The notes: generated from the sequence alone by a model not told the origin. DNA of 64,000 nucleotides from Symsagittifera roscoffensis (GCF_963678635.1 NC_087066.1:14735171-14799170); one strand, 5' to 3'; counted from the first letter of the stretch, positions 1-11,248 are shown. Numbers and translations are program-made.

Positions 1-2
1 AA

Positions 3-2231
3 GATTGTAAAAACGAGTTACTCAGACTAAATATCACAAGAAATAAAAACACAGATAGAAAACTAGTATATTTCCAAGTTTTTGCAGATTCTGTACATCA
101 AGCAGAACTTGAAAGATATCAAGGACATGTAAAATTAGATGAAAAATACCCATACAACGGCGCACACGGAAGATTAACTTATGATATACACGATAAACAC
201 TGGATACCACACATTGGTATAAATGACCCATCAAACTGCAAAGCAGACACAAAAAATAAAGGATATCAAGAAATCATGTTTTTTGATTGGGAAATACAAC
301 TCGAAAAAATACAACTCACACGCGATTTATCAGACAACACAATGATCTATCAAGGATTTCGATTACCTTGTAAAAACGATCAAGGCTATTGTGACCCTAC
401 AACACGAACACAAGCAACAATTGTTTGGTTCCCCGAAGACACATGTACAACATTTCAAGTAGCAAAAATACACGCTCGTATTATAAAATTTCACGAAAAA
501 TATTTTATACAATCAATTCCATATGAACAAGTCCATCCATCACGAAAACTAAGTTCTAGTTTTAGAAACATAGACAATATAGAAAATAAATTGACACGTT
601 TTCAAATATATCAAGAAACAGAACTTGCATGTAAATACAGAAATCCACTTCACAAAACACAATACTCCGAGATATTAGTTGAATACGAAAAAGGATTCGA
701 CATGACCACTGGAAAAGTAAAAATCGAACCATATGCAACAGGTCATCCTCTAAACGAAGGAACATCATACATACCAGTTCATTTTCAAAAAAATACAGGT
801 CAACCTGGTGGACATTTAAAGCCCCAAGACGATCAAAGTACACGTTTACAAGAACTATCACTAATGAATAGTACATATTTCGGTAATATCCACTATGATA
901 TTCACTTAGATATGAAACTAGACTACACGATTAGCCGAATTTTTCAAGAAATGTCACTCTCCGAATTAGAAACACTACACCAACTATGCGAATTAGAAAG
1001 AACACAAATATTACAATCACTTGCACTAGCAGTATTAAAAATACCCTACGCAGGATATTTACTATCAGGAAATAGATCAAATTTTTTAGACTACGAAGGA
1101 AACATTTTATGGTTTTATACTTGTACCAAAAAAGTATCACCACTATACGTTTTTGAAGACAAACGATGCTATAAAAGAATCCCTATCTTTTATAAGAATA
1201 AAGTACATTTCGTTGATACACTTTCAAGAAGAACCTATTTCTGGGATACCGCAGTCCCATGTGGATCAAAAAATAGCCACAATGTAGTACAACTAAACCC
1301 TGATGAAGATAAATATTACCTTCTCACCCCATATCCCACATTAATGCAATCACTCAAAAAATTTTCACCAGAAAGCATTCGCGCTATCGCTCGAAACCCA
1401 AATATAGACTTACAATCAATAGAAATAAACTCAAAATCAGATATTCAACATCACATTAGAACACAACAATTCCAAGAATTATTAACACAAATGGACACAA
1501 TACAAAGACAATCAATTGACCAAAACTTACGCAAACTTGCCGAAACCGCAGGATTTGCAGACATCTATACGCAAGACTATAGCGGATATTTCAAAGACAT
1601 TAAAGATTATATATATCTAAACGGTGAAAAATACCGTCCCCAAGATATATCACCTATCAATATTTTTAGCTTTGTTACACTCAAGAATGAAATTCTTGAT
1701 TTTCTAGGATGGCCCTACTACATCTTAGAAAAATTGACTTTTTTATACGCAATGTTTAACTTTATTGGATTTCTTTTTTCACTCTTAAAAGGAATCTATA
1801 ACACATGTGCTATACACACACAAGTCAATAGACAAGCAAGTGTAGCACGCATACTATTTGCAGGATTTTTTGGAATTTTTTCTACATCAATAAACAAAAT
1901 TCTTTTAGATGCACAAATAAAAGAATACAACACAAAAATAGCAACAAGACAGAACACATACGACGAAGAACATAACAATGTAGACACAACGCCAACAGCA
2001 CCACAGTTACCACCCCTACCACATAACCATCCTTTATCCCTAGTCCCACGTAATTTTCGAAACTTAGCAATAACACATAATCCAAATTTTAGACCAACCA
2101 TATCACAAAGTCCCATCCAACATATAATGACACACCACTCACAAGATGAAAATACCTATAAACAAATTATAGAACAACCCCATACCACCGCTTTTCAGTC
2201 TCAAAATAATAATTTTTTTAGCCCACGATGA
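3..2231 (+). CDS. Envelope-like membrane glycoprotein, 5' end outside window
   Basis: The frame is open from base 3 to a TGA at 2229-2231, so the true start lies upstream; the first in-window ATG is at 276 and gives 651 residues. The product looks like an envelope or fusion glycoprotein. It has many spaced cysteines, N-glycosylation sequons, a block with CYKRIPI followed by HFVDTLSRR and VPCG, a helical stretch rich in Gln and Leu, then two hydrophobic segments (about residues 515-550 and 565-585 counted from the ATG) and a polar tail. Similar blocks occur, as I recall, in envelope proteins of some BEL/Pao and Ty3 retroelements and in chuvirus-like glycoproteins; I could not check this. No gag-pol is visible, but the window begins inside the gene. 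The next frame overlaps its stop by four bases (ATGA). The function call is tentative, but a long, clean coding frame is clear. Confidence 0.55.
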   Translation, partial: DCKNELLRLNITRNKNTDRKLVYFQVFADSVHQAELERYQGHVKLDEKYPYNGAHGRLTYDIHDKHWIPHIGINDPSNCKADTKNKGYQEIMFFDWEIQLEKIQLTRDLSDNTMIYQGFRLPCKNDQGYCDPTTRTQATIVWFPEDTCTTFQVAKIHARIIKFHEKYFIQSIPYEQVHPSRKLSSSFRNIDNIENKLTRFQIYQETELACKYRNPLHKTQYSEILVEYEKGFDMTTGKVKIEPYATGHPLNEGTSYIPVHFQKNTGQPGGHLKPQDDQSTRLQELSLMNSTYFGNIHYDIHLDMKLDYTISRIFQEMSLSELETLHQLCELERTQILQSLALAVLKIPYAGYLLSGNRSNFLDYEGNILWFYTCTKKVSPLYVFEDKRCYKRIPIFYKNKVHFVDTLSRRTYFWDTAVPCGSKNSHNVVQLNPDEDKYYLLTPYPTLMQSLKKFSPESIRAIARNPNIDLQSIEINSKSDIQHHIRTQQFQELLTQMDTIQRQSIDQNLRKLAETAGFADIYTQDYSGYFKDIKDYIYLNGEKYRPQDISPINIFSFVTLKNEILDFLGWPYYILEKLTFLYAMFNFIGFLFSLLKGIYNTCAIHTQVNRQASVARILFAGFFGIFSTSINKILLDAQIKEYNTKIATRQNTYDEEHNNVDTTPTAPQLPPLPHNHPLSLVPRNFRNLAITHNPNFRPTISQSPIQHIMTHHSQDENTYKQIIEQPHTTAFQSQNNNFFSPR

Positions 2232-4036
2232 GCCGACAACTTGGATCCCTACATCGTTCAAATTCCCATCCAACCAACCTCACTACTCCAATTACAATAA
2301 TACCACTTTTCGCTTTCCCACCACCCGATTTCCCAATCAGTAATGTAACATCAGGCATGAATTCCGATACTAATTCACACATCTCAGTTTTATACTCCAC
2401 CTCACAACTCAATAGCCCGAATATTGAAACCCCCGATGAATTTGCCGACTCTGAACCATCTCCATCCAATAATTTTCACACCAACCCCTCAATTTTTTCC
2501 CAACCCCCTTTTCAACCAATGCTACCAAATAACCCTGTCCCCACCAATTCTACACCCTCTTATGCTTCCCAAGTCACTCCAACCTATTCTTCATATCATT
2601 CAGACCGATCATCCAATTCTCCAGATACCCCCCAAATCTCCCCAGAACTAGGTAATTTTATTACATTACAACAACAACCCTACCACCTTGACACCCCCAC
2701 CATAAACCAAATTTCATCCACAATAGATTCATCCAACCCTCCTACCCCTACACCCTCTTCAATTTATACCGAATCATTAGCACCATCATCCACATCTACT
2801 GAATCTTCACTCAGCACTAATAGAGCTTACCGCACTTTTAAAAGAAAGTTCCCCAACCATCCTTTCCCAGCAAAACCAGGAACAGCCCGTGAATATATAA
2901 ATCACCCAAATCACACTAATACAAAAGAATTTTTAGCTATCACCTTACCCTCATTTCCACAATACACCTTAAACACCCCTCACGACACTAACGAAACACG
3001 TAACTTTGTAGACGAACACGTTTTAATGCCTACCCTTCCTTGGACCTCATATTATCATTTTACTAATCCCCTTTGCTTACCTTTATCTAACACTCACATC
3101 GATATAGAACGAAATAAGGACATGCTATATCGACTCACTACACCACTAACACCTAGACATTTTACTTACATCGGATATAAAAAATCGCTAAAAACATACA
3201 CTGCACCCCGAGCTAACGAATATACGCTAGAATATTACGATCATAACATCATCAGAACTAACCAAGATCAATTCTTAGACGATGATCGCTTCGCTAACCC
3301 ACAAATCACAAAAAAAAATTTCATTAAAACACCATATGTATTTACACTCAATATCTTTGATCGCAAATTTGACCACATCATCTCAGAAGCACTAATAGAC
3401 ACGCAAGCCTACGAAAGTTTTAAAGAACGCTTCCAAATATTTTCACTAACCTTTCATTTCCTTGCACCACATGAAAGAGATCTGCACTGCTCACACGATA
3501 TTATGTTGCGCACTAAACAAACTCACACATATACATATTATCGTTTTATCCAAAATCACTTCGACCTACACACTCCCTCCAGACAACCACACCACCGTTT
3601 TCAATTCATCAGTTCCAAATACACCTCACCATTCTTTCTCAACTTCACATATTGCATTAAAGATACTAACCTTCATGGTATTCTTCGAAATTATGATCCC
3701 ATAACCCAAATGTATATTTTTTGTCCCATCACCAAGACCTTCAACGCAGAAGAATCCCGACCCTTCCTTCTCCCACACGAATTTGTTCAACCTATAGAAA
3801 TCCCCATTTTAGAATTCATCCCCAACACTAAATTCAATCACAAATTATATAATCTAATCCAAAACACACCTTATGAGTTTGCAGTTGGCACTGAAGAACT
3901 AACCACCATTAAAGCACTTCAATTGCTTTGGCCACTGCTTCAAACTAAAAATATCATCCGCATCTTAGCTAAATTACTAACAACTTCAGATCTCATCCAC
4001 GACATCTTCCCCCACGGTTTCTTCCCCGACGACTAA
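2228..4036 (+). CDS. Unrecognised 602-residue protein overlapping the env-like gene
   Basis: The ATG at 2228 overlaps the preceding TGA as ATGA, an arrangement seen where the second frame is reached by termination-reinitiation or from a separate spliced RNA. Residues 1 to about 200 are low-complexity, rich in Ser, Thr, Pro and Asn and probably disordered. From about residue 225 to the end the composition becomes that of a folded domain, with many aromatic residues and histidines (for example around TLPWTSYYHF and ILRNYDPITQMYIFCP). I recognise no catalytic motif and no membrane segment. The coding strand is strikingly poor in G, with several 60-base lines holding three or fewer. The frame is intact over 1.8 kb, so it was selected recently or is young. 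It is probably an accessory or structural gene of the same mobile or viral unit; the product is unknown. Confidence 0.5.
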   Translation: MSRQLGSLHRSNSHPTNLTTPITIIPLFAFPPPDFPISNVTSGMNSDTNSHISVLYSTSQLNSPNIETPDEFADSEPSPSNNFHTNPSIFSQPPFQPMLPNNPVPTNSTPSYASQVTPTYSSYHSDRSSNSPDTPQISPELGNFITLQQQPYHLDTPTINQISSTIDSSNPPTPTPSSIYTESLAPSSTSTESSLSTNRAYRTFKRKFPNHPFPAKPGTAREYINHPNHTNTKEFLAITLPSFPQYTLNTPHDTNETRNFVDEHVLMPTLPWTSYYHFTNPLCLPLSNTHIDIERNKDMLYRLTTPLTPRHFTYIGYKKSLKTYTAPRANEYTLEYYDHNIIRTNQDQFLDDDRFANPQITKKNFIKTPYVFTLNIFDRKFDHIISEALIDTQAYESFKERFQIFSLTFHFLAPHERDLHCSHDIMLRTKQTHTYTYYRFIQNHFDLHTPSRQPHHRFQFISSKYTSPFFLNFTYCIKDTNLHGILRNYDPITQMYIFCPITKTFNAEESRPFLLPHEFVQPIEIPILEFIPNTKFNHKLYNLIQNTPYEFAVGTEELTTIKALQLLWPLLQTKNIIRILAKLLTTSDLIHDIFPHGFFPDD

Positions 4037-5015
4037 CAGGTAAATATGAATTATATATATAATTAACTAATTAAATTAAAATTAGAAACTAACTATTCTT
4101 TATTCATGTCTTCTTTAGAATTTTAGCCTTCATCCAACGATCATCTGAAAAATTCACAAAAGAAAATAAAAATTGAAAAATTCTTCAAACTGTTTAAAAC
4201 TCTATTAATTTTTTGCACCAAACAATTCAATAAAAATAATACCAATGCAGTAATTTAATTTATAAATTTTTTCCCAAATGCAGTAAATCTAATAATGATG
4301 AAAATTTGTAACTTAATTTTCCCCAACAACTAGCAGTAAATTTGAATTTCTATGTAATAAATTGATAAAACGAAAATGCAGTACTAACCTTTCGATATTT
4401 CCATTCATTCGCACAAAGATTCTATCCACACTCGCACAGCTCGCCCACGAAGAATTGTTTAAAATAATGAATTTCAGTTTCAAGCTTTCACAAACAACAG
4501 CTCTAACACAAGATAACACGTTTCAAACTTTCCTTTAACCCGGTTGGAAAGGAATTATATAGTAAACAACACTAACAAACGCAGCTTACTAAACACCACA
4601 AATCATAGAATAACAGCATGACTAAGAAAAGGAAACCAACGGTACCCAAACCGGATTAACCCAGTTTAAAACTGGATAATTTATTCTTTTGAAGACTATT
4701 ATAAAGTCTAAGAAAGAAATAATAAAACACAAAAAAGTCGAAAGACAAACCCATACCACAAACAATTTGGGATTGAATCTGGGACTTCTCTAATAAGAAA
4801 ACCCAGAAGAAATAAGATGTTCGCCAAATACCAACGTCCATCATCCATCCTTTGAATTGCAGAAAGACTATTCTAAAAAACTCTGTAAAACCCGGATGGG
4901 TGGAACCTGATCTAAACTACATTTTATGATTGGATAAATTAGATATTTTACCACTGTAAAGTATTTAATATTAACCAATCATGATCCATCTAACTAACAA
5001 CCCACTTATTTGTAA

Positions 5016-5043
5016 GTGCTGAAATTACTTGTAATTTCAGCAC
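5016..5043. repeat. Perfect 13 bp inverted repeat (hairpin)
   Basis: GTGCTGAAATTAC at 5016-5028 is followed by a TT spacer and its exact reverse complement at 5031-5043. A 13 bp perfect stem with a two-base loop is unlikely by chance in this AT-rich stretch. There is no T-run to suggest a terminator and no adjacent gene. It may be the remnant of a small foldback element. Confidence 0.6.
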
Positions 5044-5564
5044 CAGAGAGATTTGAATTTAACTTAGAAATTAGTTGACTCTCCAAGAAGACTTCAGCAG
5101 CCGCCATAAACCAGTATACCCTAGATCTATTGAGCCTAGCAGAGACTAGTTAAACAACCTGAGACTAGATAGTATAAGAGTACGATTAGGATCGGTATTA
5201 GACTAAGAAGTTGCACGAATCTATCCGGCCGAAAATAAGATAGCGTGACGAGCAGACGGTGTACCCTATCCGAAATTACTCTATGAGTTATACACTTCGG
5301 TCCTAACTCAATTTGTTCAATTGCGATAGTAGAAAAAATAGAATTTGGCCGAGACGGTTGCAACATGACAATTAAATTTGTCGAGACGAGCTATTTTTGA
5401 CAATTTCAGGGGTTTGATTTCCCAAAAGATCTTTTGAGACAATTTATCTGCTAGGGATAATACCATCGTACGGGATGCTCAGCTCTTTACGGAGTATCAT
5501 TATTTTTCCTGTGTGTTAAAATATTTTGATATTTTCTTGGCACTGCGAATCTCCTAGAGGCGAG

Positions 5565-5640
5565 GGGGAGCAAGGGTGGCCCTCGAACCACTGACCTTCC
5601 TATTGAGAGGCCAACGTTTAGCCACTCTGCTACTTCTCTT
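5565..5640 (-). pseudogene. tRNA-derived sequence (SINE head or tRNA pseudogene)
   Basis: On the minus strand, bases 5632-5622 read TAGCAGAGTGG, matching the A-box (TRGCNNAGTGG) of the RNA polymerase III internal promoter. Bases 5589-5578 read GGTTCGAGGGCC, a B-box with one disturbed position. The spacing and a plausible anticodon region between them fit a tRNA of the Leu/Ser type. The T stem has an eight-base loop and the acceptor arms do not pair well, so it is not a functional tRNA. A tRNA-derived SINE or a decayed tRNA copy is most likely. Confidence 0.45.
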
Positions 5641-6349
5641 TATCAGATTATTGTGAGAAATCAGTTTGAATTGTAATAAACATGTCAGATCAATATTTCA
5701 TGAGTATTTTATGATGATAAACTTTTAAACGAAGTGATAAGTCTTCAGGATTAGCACAATTTCATCATTGTGTGAAACAATAGGAAATTGATGATTCGTA
5801 AACTACAAAATCATGGAAATATCAAGTAAGACTACAGCTGTTATGTACATCACCGCATTATTTTAATTAGTCTTATTAGTTCAAGACATGAACAGGATTT
5901 AAATCAATGAAAGATACTCAAAACTAATCAGCTATTTTACTTCTATATAAAAGTTGCTTGATGGGTTTACTTCATTTTGGGGGCGACAGTTTGGGCTACT
6001 TCAAAAGCGACAGGTCAGTAAACAAAATATTTCAGTGAAATCTTAACTCCAAAATTTTTAAACAATTTTTATGGACTTAAACTTTCCCATTGATTCCATA
6101 ATTAAATTATTCGACTATGAAGTTGTTCGACTATGAAGTATTTCGACTATTAAGTTAGTTCTAAATAGTATAATGAGCCTAAATAGTTTTTTTGCCAACT
6201 TTTTGCCATAAATTGTAACAACGATATAAATTAGTCTCACTCCTTTTAGTTTCAAAATATATATCCGATGCCCCCCTGCCACTTAATTGTAACCCTCAAG
6301 TCCTCATTTACAACCTCCCCTCATTACGGAACAGCACCCCCTTTCCTGT

Positions 6350-6492
6350 CTACTCCTCGTTGCAAGTGATACAGACTACCCGTCCGGCATCCAGGGTTAT
6401 TTTGCGTCCAGCGAGGTACTTGCCACAGCCTGGCTGCGGACACACAAAACACTCCTTGTGGTATCTCCAGTCATTCACAGTGTGACTCTGAC
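6350..6492 (-). CDS. LIM-domain protein, terminal exon 3
   Basis: This is the last coding exon of a small LIM protein read right to left. The acceptor is TTTCAG at 6498-6493, coding starts at 6492 and the TAG stop is at 6352-6350. The exon begins in phase 1 and exactly accepts exon 2, which ends with one leftover G at 50821 in contig C. The join restores Gly72 and completes the second LIM domain: C63-x2-C66-x16-H83-x2-C86-x2-C89, then C94, C112-x2-C115 and a three-residue tail. LIM domains bind two zincs and mediate protein-protein contacts in cytoskeletal or transcriptional complexes. Residues 89-94 read CPQPGC, so this finger has C-x4-C where C-x2-C is usual. The assembled protein is 118 residues. 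The exon was missed by open-frame searches because it is short. Confidence 0.85.
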
Positions 6493-8189
6493 CTGAAATG
6501 AGCCAAAAAAAAATCAAAAATTGAAGAAAAAAAAAGGAAAATCTTTAATTCTTACAAGAATTCAGATCAGCCGGAAGCTGTGTATGTATCATAGATTGCT
6601 CCGACCAACAAAAAAGATTTGCAACAAAAAAATTCAAAACTCAAAACGATTTTTTTTTATTATAACAAGTATAGCCTAGATGAGATAGAATGAAAACAAT
6701 TTTGATAATGAAACCAATTGGAGATAATGTAATAGCTAAAATCAGTTATTATTGGGAATGACGCCCGTCACTTCTCAGGGATTCGACCATCTGACGACCG
6801 AAAAAGTCCACCTTTGGTAATATTTCAAGACTTCAATTTTTGGCTGATCGACCCTAAATCTTTTCTAAAGGCGCCTTGGGCGCCAAAATACTAGTTTTGA
6901 TGGGAACCCCAGTTTTATGGTCAAACTTTTCTAAAATGTCTCTGGAAGTTCTTTTTTGACTTAATCAAAAATTCATCTAAGGCACAGAAAGTTTGACCAA
7001 AAGAAGGTTGTTTAGGGTCTTTATAGTGATTTGGTAGAGATCAAATTATCAATATGGTCGGCTTATAAAGAAAGTCGACAAAGTTTTTGTCCATCTTTAG
7101 CCGACGAAGGAATTGAGAAGTCAGCCAATTTCATCTTAACAGATCAATTTTTGATATTCAGACCAGTTTTTCTCGACACTGGAAGAAGCTTGTCAATTTT
7201 GCTTTTTAGAATCCAAATAATGACCAAAGAGGCTTTAACATGGTACTGACTTTAACGCCCTGTGAGTTTTACTTGAGATAGTCAAAATTGGCCGGAAAAA
7301 AACTACCTGAACTCGAAAATGTTTTCCACTCTTCGAGGGGTCGAAACAAAAAAATGCTATGGAGTTTTTTGATGGGTAGACTGAAGCTGAGCTAATTAAT
7401 TACTCATAACTTTTAGTAACTTCTAATACTAACAGGGGCGGATCTAAGATTTTCTCGAGGGGGGGGGGGGGGGGGGGCGGATTTTCAAACATTTTCGAAA
7501 ATTTTGACGACCTTTTTTAGGTCGACCAAATTGATTTTCCGAGCTCTCCTAAAGCACTAAAAAGACGCTGTTTTGGCGAAATTTTCTGCGCCGCAGATAA
7601 ATTTTTTGAAACAAAAAGGTCGCAAAAGCCGTTTTTGGGCACTTTTTAAAAAATTTTGACAAAAAAATGCGTTTTTTTTGACGCGCGCTCCCCTTCAAAT
7701 TTAGTATATTGCCGCCAAAGGCGCCTTTATTTTAGGGTCGTTTGGCCAAAAATGGATTTCTTAAAAAGTACCAAAACTCTAATCGAAATTGAGCGACACA
7801 AAATTAGTCGCCAAAATAATTTTTCAAGAAACCAGATTCTAAAACAAAACCTTCCAAATGTATGCAACGGTGGCTAGTTGATTTGCAAGTAGTACAGAAT
7901 GTTCCCACTTGAATGCCTGTTTGTTAGTATCAAGATCAATGGTATGGTAAGCAGCTTATGATAACTCACTTTTAAAACAAAACAATGAGCTTCATATACT
8001 TTTAAATATAGAAAATACTATCAGGTGTTCGTCTAGGGTAAATGAAGAAAACATAACAGCCACTCTTATCTAAACTTAGTCTAAATAGCAGAAAAACAAT
8101 AAATTTTTTAATTATAAAAATTGAACTTTTTTGAAATCTGAATCACGCTTAAAAACAACTCTTTTTAACATTTTATTTGATCTTCTATG
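6493..8189. other. 3' part of LIM intron 2, repeat-derived, with a poly-G tract
   Basis: No coding exon is recognised. A run of about 18 G lies near 7461-7478 in a context (aggggcggatctaag before, gaccttttttaggtcgacc after) that recurs in altered form at 33471-33660 inside the giant transposon, so it belongs to a dispersed repeat family. In the corrected order this stretch joins contig C at 48805, across a gap, to form intron 2 of the LIM gene. Confidence 0.5.
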
Positions 8190-8389
8190 NNNNNNNNNNN
8201 NNNNNNNNNNNNNNNNNNNNNNNNNNNNNNNNNNNNNNNNNNNNNNNNNNNNNNNNNNNNNNNNNNNNNNNNNNNNNNNNNNNNNNNNNNNNNNNNNNNN
8301 NNNNNNNNNNNNNNNNNNNNNNNNNNNNNNNNNNNNNNNNNNNNNNNNNNNNNNNNNNNNNNNNNNNNNNNNNNNNNNNNNNNNNNNNN
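8190..8389. other. 200 N assembly gap
   Basis: Exactly 200 N, the same size as the second gap at 48605-48804. A fixed size indicates a scaffolding join of unknown true distance, so order and orientation across it are not proven by sequence. Confidence 0.95.
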
Positions 8390-9280
8390 ATCAATCCCCT
8401 TCTTCAGTCCCGCAATGTGGTGTGAATGAAATTTATTAGCGTGCAAACAGCCGCAAGTGAAATAATCCTAAAGGTGAATTTGCATCAGAGGGGGTATAGC
8501 TCTAATAAGAAAACACCAAAAAAAACTACTAACTGGGGCAAAACCCAGATAGATAAATAAAGAACGGAAGTATAGGATTTTTTGGACGAAATGAAACTTC
8601 GTTCTCCATTTGGCAAAAAAAGGTATCTTTTGAAGGTTATTATCTCGATGCTTATTTGTTGTATCAAAGTTTTTGCGTAACTCGTACCTAACTTTGGGTA
8701 CTACCTATCTGGCATTTGCACCAGTTTACCTGCGAACTCATATGAAACACGGTAGATTTGTTTGTCAGGATAATAAATTCTGGCTCCATATTAGAGATTT
8801 GACTTCAATCCCCAGCAAACTAGCAGAGAGGCCAAACCAAACAAAACTGAGCTCCAAAAATACAAGGTGATTTGGTTTGTTGAATTCAATCGAAAGAAAA
8901 ATGCCAACTAGTTTTCATTCGGCGGCACTCTCTAGTTAGAAAATAAACTTAAAATCTCAAGTGTGTTATGCTTATAAATATAAATTAAAGGCAAGCTTTT
9001 GTGTTAAAAATTCAAACAATAGTTGGTTGCGAGTTCTAACTCGAAAATAAAGAAGTTGATTACCAAATTTTTGAAATGCCTTTCAGAACAGTTTCATCGT
9101 AACTTCGTGTAAAAGAGCAGACTAGACCAATTAAATTCACAACAGCAGATTTGAAACTTAATTTTTAATGTTCTGTGAATCGACCCATACTTTGACTCCA
9201 CCTCTGCCTTTTGAACATTAACTGCATTAGTATTTACCTCGATTCAATTCCTAGTAACTGAAAACTGAAAACTTCATCAA

Positions 9281-9304
9281 ATGGATTGCTTCGAATGCAA
9301 GAAG
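9281..9304 (+). CDS. LIM-domain protein, exon 1 (contig B copy)
   Basis: The eight codons MDCFECKK are followed directly by a GTAATC donor in phase 0. An in-frame TGA at 9266 and the absence of an AG acceptor between it and the ATG support this ATG as the start. CFEC supplies the first two zinc ligands of LIM1; the third and fourth (H24 and C27) come from exon 2 at 46399. The identical exon is at 61556-61533 on the other strand. Intron 1 in this copy is inflated by the giant transposon and the copia element. Confidence 0.8.
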
Positions 9305-10682
9305 GTAATCTTTTAATTTTGATTCGTTGCACTGTTAAGTTTTTAAATAGCTTTTATTCTACTTTTCCAAATATTGTTGCATTCGTGTTTCACATGTCTA
9401 GCAACGCTTTCAAAAAATCAATCAAAAATGGAAGAGATCAATCGAAAAATTATTTCAAGTTACAGTTATACAGGGCCGATTTAAATTATATCCGAAAAAA
9501 GTGAAGAATATTTGAAAGTATTTTTTATTCTAAAATTGAGTCGAGATTAGACAAAAAAAGAACAGAACAAAAATTTGCTTAGACACAAAAAGAACAGAAC
9601 AAAGAAGAAAACTAAAAATTGCAGGTTTATTATGGGCAGTTTGTTTTTCTGAAACCGGAGACAAAATTACCAAAATAAATTGCACGTAGTTCCGAAGCAG
9701 GGGCACAACAACGGTTTTCCGCGATGAGATTTACAGTTCTTATGTTGATCCTTTCCCTCGTGAATAAATGGTCTTAACCTAATTGATGCGCAAGTTATAT
9801 CAAAGAGAGTCCCTAATCCAGCTCAACAAAAAACCAGAGAAGTAAAAACACAGAATTGCAACTTTATTTGGAAAAAATGTTTAGAAATCAAATGGCTATC
9901 AAAAAATGGAAATTCAATTATAAACTTTGTGGAGCTTATACCGTTCAAAAGTTTTGTGGATTTCTCCAAAAAAGTTACTCCTGGAATATCTGGTACAATT
10001 TTACGCAACTTCTTTTCTTAATCTCAATCCAATTTTGGAAAAATTTGCTTAAAACGTTTTGTATTTTTGCATACGTTTTGCATACGTTTTCTTTTTAAAA
10101 CACTAGAAAATAAAAGATCTCAATCGAAAAATGAGCCTCAATTTAAAAAAATGGTCAGAAATGTTATTACACGAAATTACAAACCGTTGTTGAAAAAGTT
10201 TGAACTGAGTGAATTTTTTTCTACTATATATGTCATAGTCTCAAAGATAAAACAAATTGCCCTGGTTTAAGAATCGGAAAATGTTGCAAATAATTTCAAA
10301 ACTTAAAAAAATTTTAAAATCAACTAGAATGTAAAATCTTTATGCACTGCTTTATTTCATTTTTTGTTCTGAACCAGTAGCACTTGCATTCCAAAAATAA
10401 ATTGAGACAAGCTGTGTTGCTAAAAATGTCCTCAATGTTTTTGGTAGACCTTTTGAACATGAAACAAAAAACTATTTGGTAGTTTTCATAAAAAACTGAT
10501 TCTCAATTGATAATATCAGAAAGTCCTCTTTTTCCGGTTCAGATTAGGACAAGTTCTATCTCTGCAGGTGTCACCAGCGAGAAAAAAATGAAATCAACAA
10601 CCTTTGTTATCTTCTTTTTGGTTAAAAAAGTATTCAGCAATTTATTATATGGACTTTAGTTTTTATCAATTTCTGGTCTAAA

Positions 10683-10790
10683 CTATTTTATTGGGTTTTC
10701 AGCATTCTTTTTTGCGTTTTTCAAAATACCAAACGTTATAACCCAATAAACTTTTTTTGGGACAGAAAGGTGTCTAGAAATTATCAACAG
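10683..10790. other. Allele-specific filler where contig C carries the MULE gene
   Basis: Homology with contig C breaks at about 10682 and resumes at about 10791. These 108 bp replace roughly 1.8 kb (58290-60112) in contig C. They include an imperfect foldback, TTTATTGGGTT near 10688 and AACCCAATAAA near 10740. It is either the unoccupied state carrying a tiny element or a deletion scar. Confidence 0.5.
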
Positions 10791-10837
10791 TTCACTTTGC
10801 AACAATTAGAAAAGTTATAATAGTAAAATCGCCTCTC

Positions 10838-11248
10838 TTGTTTCATCAATTTGCTTCTTCTTTTTCCTCGTATCAATTGTTTCCTTCTTGTTTTTTTATA
10901 TCATTAGTTTCCAGCTTGTTTGCATCTTGTTTAATTTGCTTGCTTCTTTTTTCATCATCTAGCTCCTTGCTTACTCCAATTTTCATCAATTTGCAGTTTG
11001 TTTGCTTTTTATCATTAGCTTTCAACTTCTTTACATCTTGTTTAATCAATTTGCTTCTTGTTTGCTCCGTGTTCCGTCAGTTTGCTTCTTGTTTGATTCT
11101 TCTTTTATCAATTTACTCGGTGTTTGATTCTTGTTTCATCAATTTGCTTTTTGTTTGCTTCTTGTTTGCTTCTTTTTTCCTTATATTTTTTTCTTGTTTG
11201 CTTTCTGTTTTTTTCAGTTTAATTTTGGCTGTACATCAAATCAACTAG
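10838..11248. repeat. Pyrimidine-rich minisatellite (contig B copy)
   Basis: Irregular tandem phrases based on 'ttgcttcttgtttgattctt' and 'tttcatcaat' repeat for about 400 bp. The allelic array is at 57850-58240 in the other orientation. The open frame across it is a by-product of composition, giving Ser/Leu/Phe/Cys runs. Confidence 0.75.

Larger units (their letters stand above)
4037..6349. other. Non-coding stretch between the viral-like frames and LIM exon 3
   Basis: No convincing coding exon is visible. The first part (4037-4500) is AT-rich and repeats short phrases containing 'atgcagtaa', which could be the 3' non-coding end of the upstream element. I could not find a TG...CA long terminal repeat with a second copy inside the window. 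It holds the hairpin at 5016-5043 and the tRNA-like sequence at 5565-5640, listed separately. Confidence 0.5.

Noticed and set aside
8131-8446. Open frames spanning the first N gap
   Set aside because: Composed of unknown residues; no real sequence supports them. The same applies to frames across 48556-48853.
10838-11248. 136-codon hydrophobic Ser/Leu/Cys frame (and its allele at 57849-58217)
   Set aside because: Lies wholly in a pyrimidine-rich minisatellite; composition explains it.
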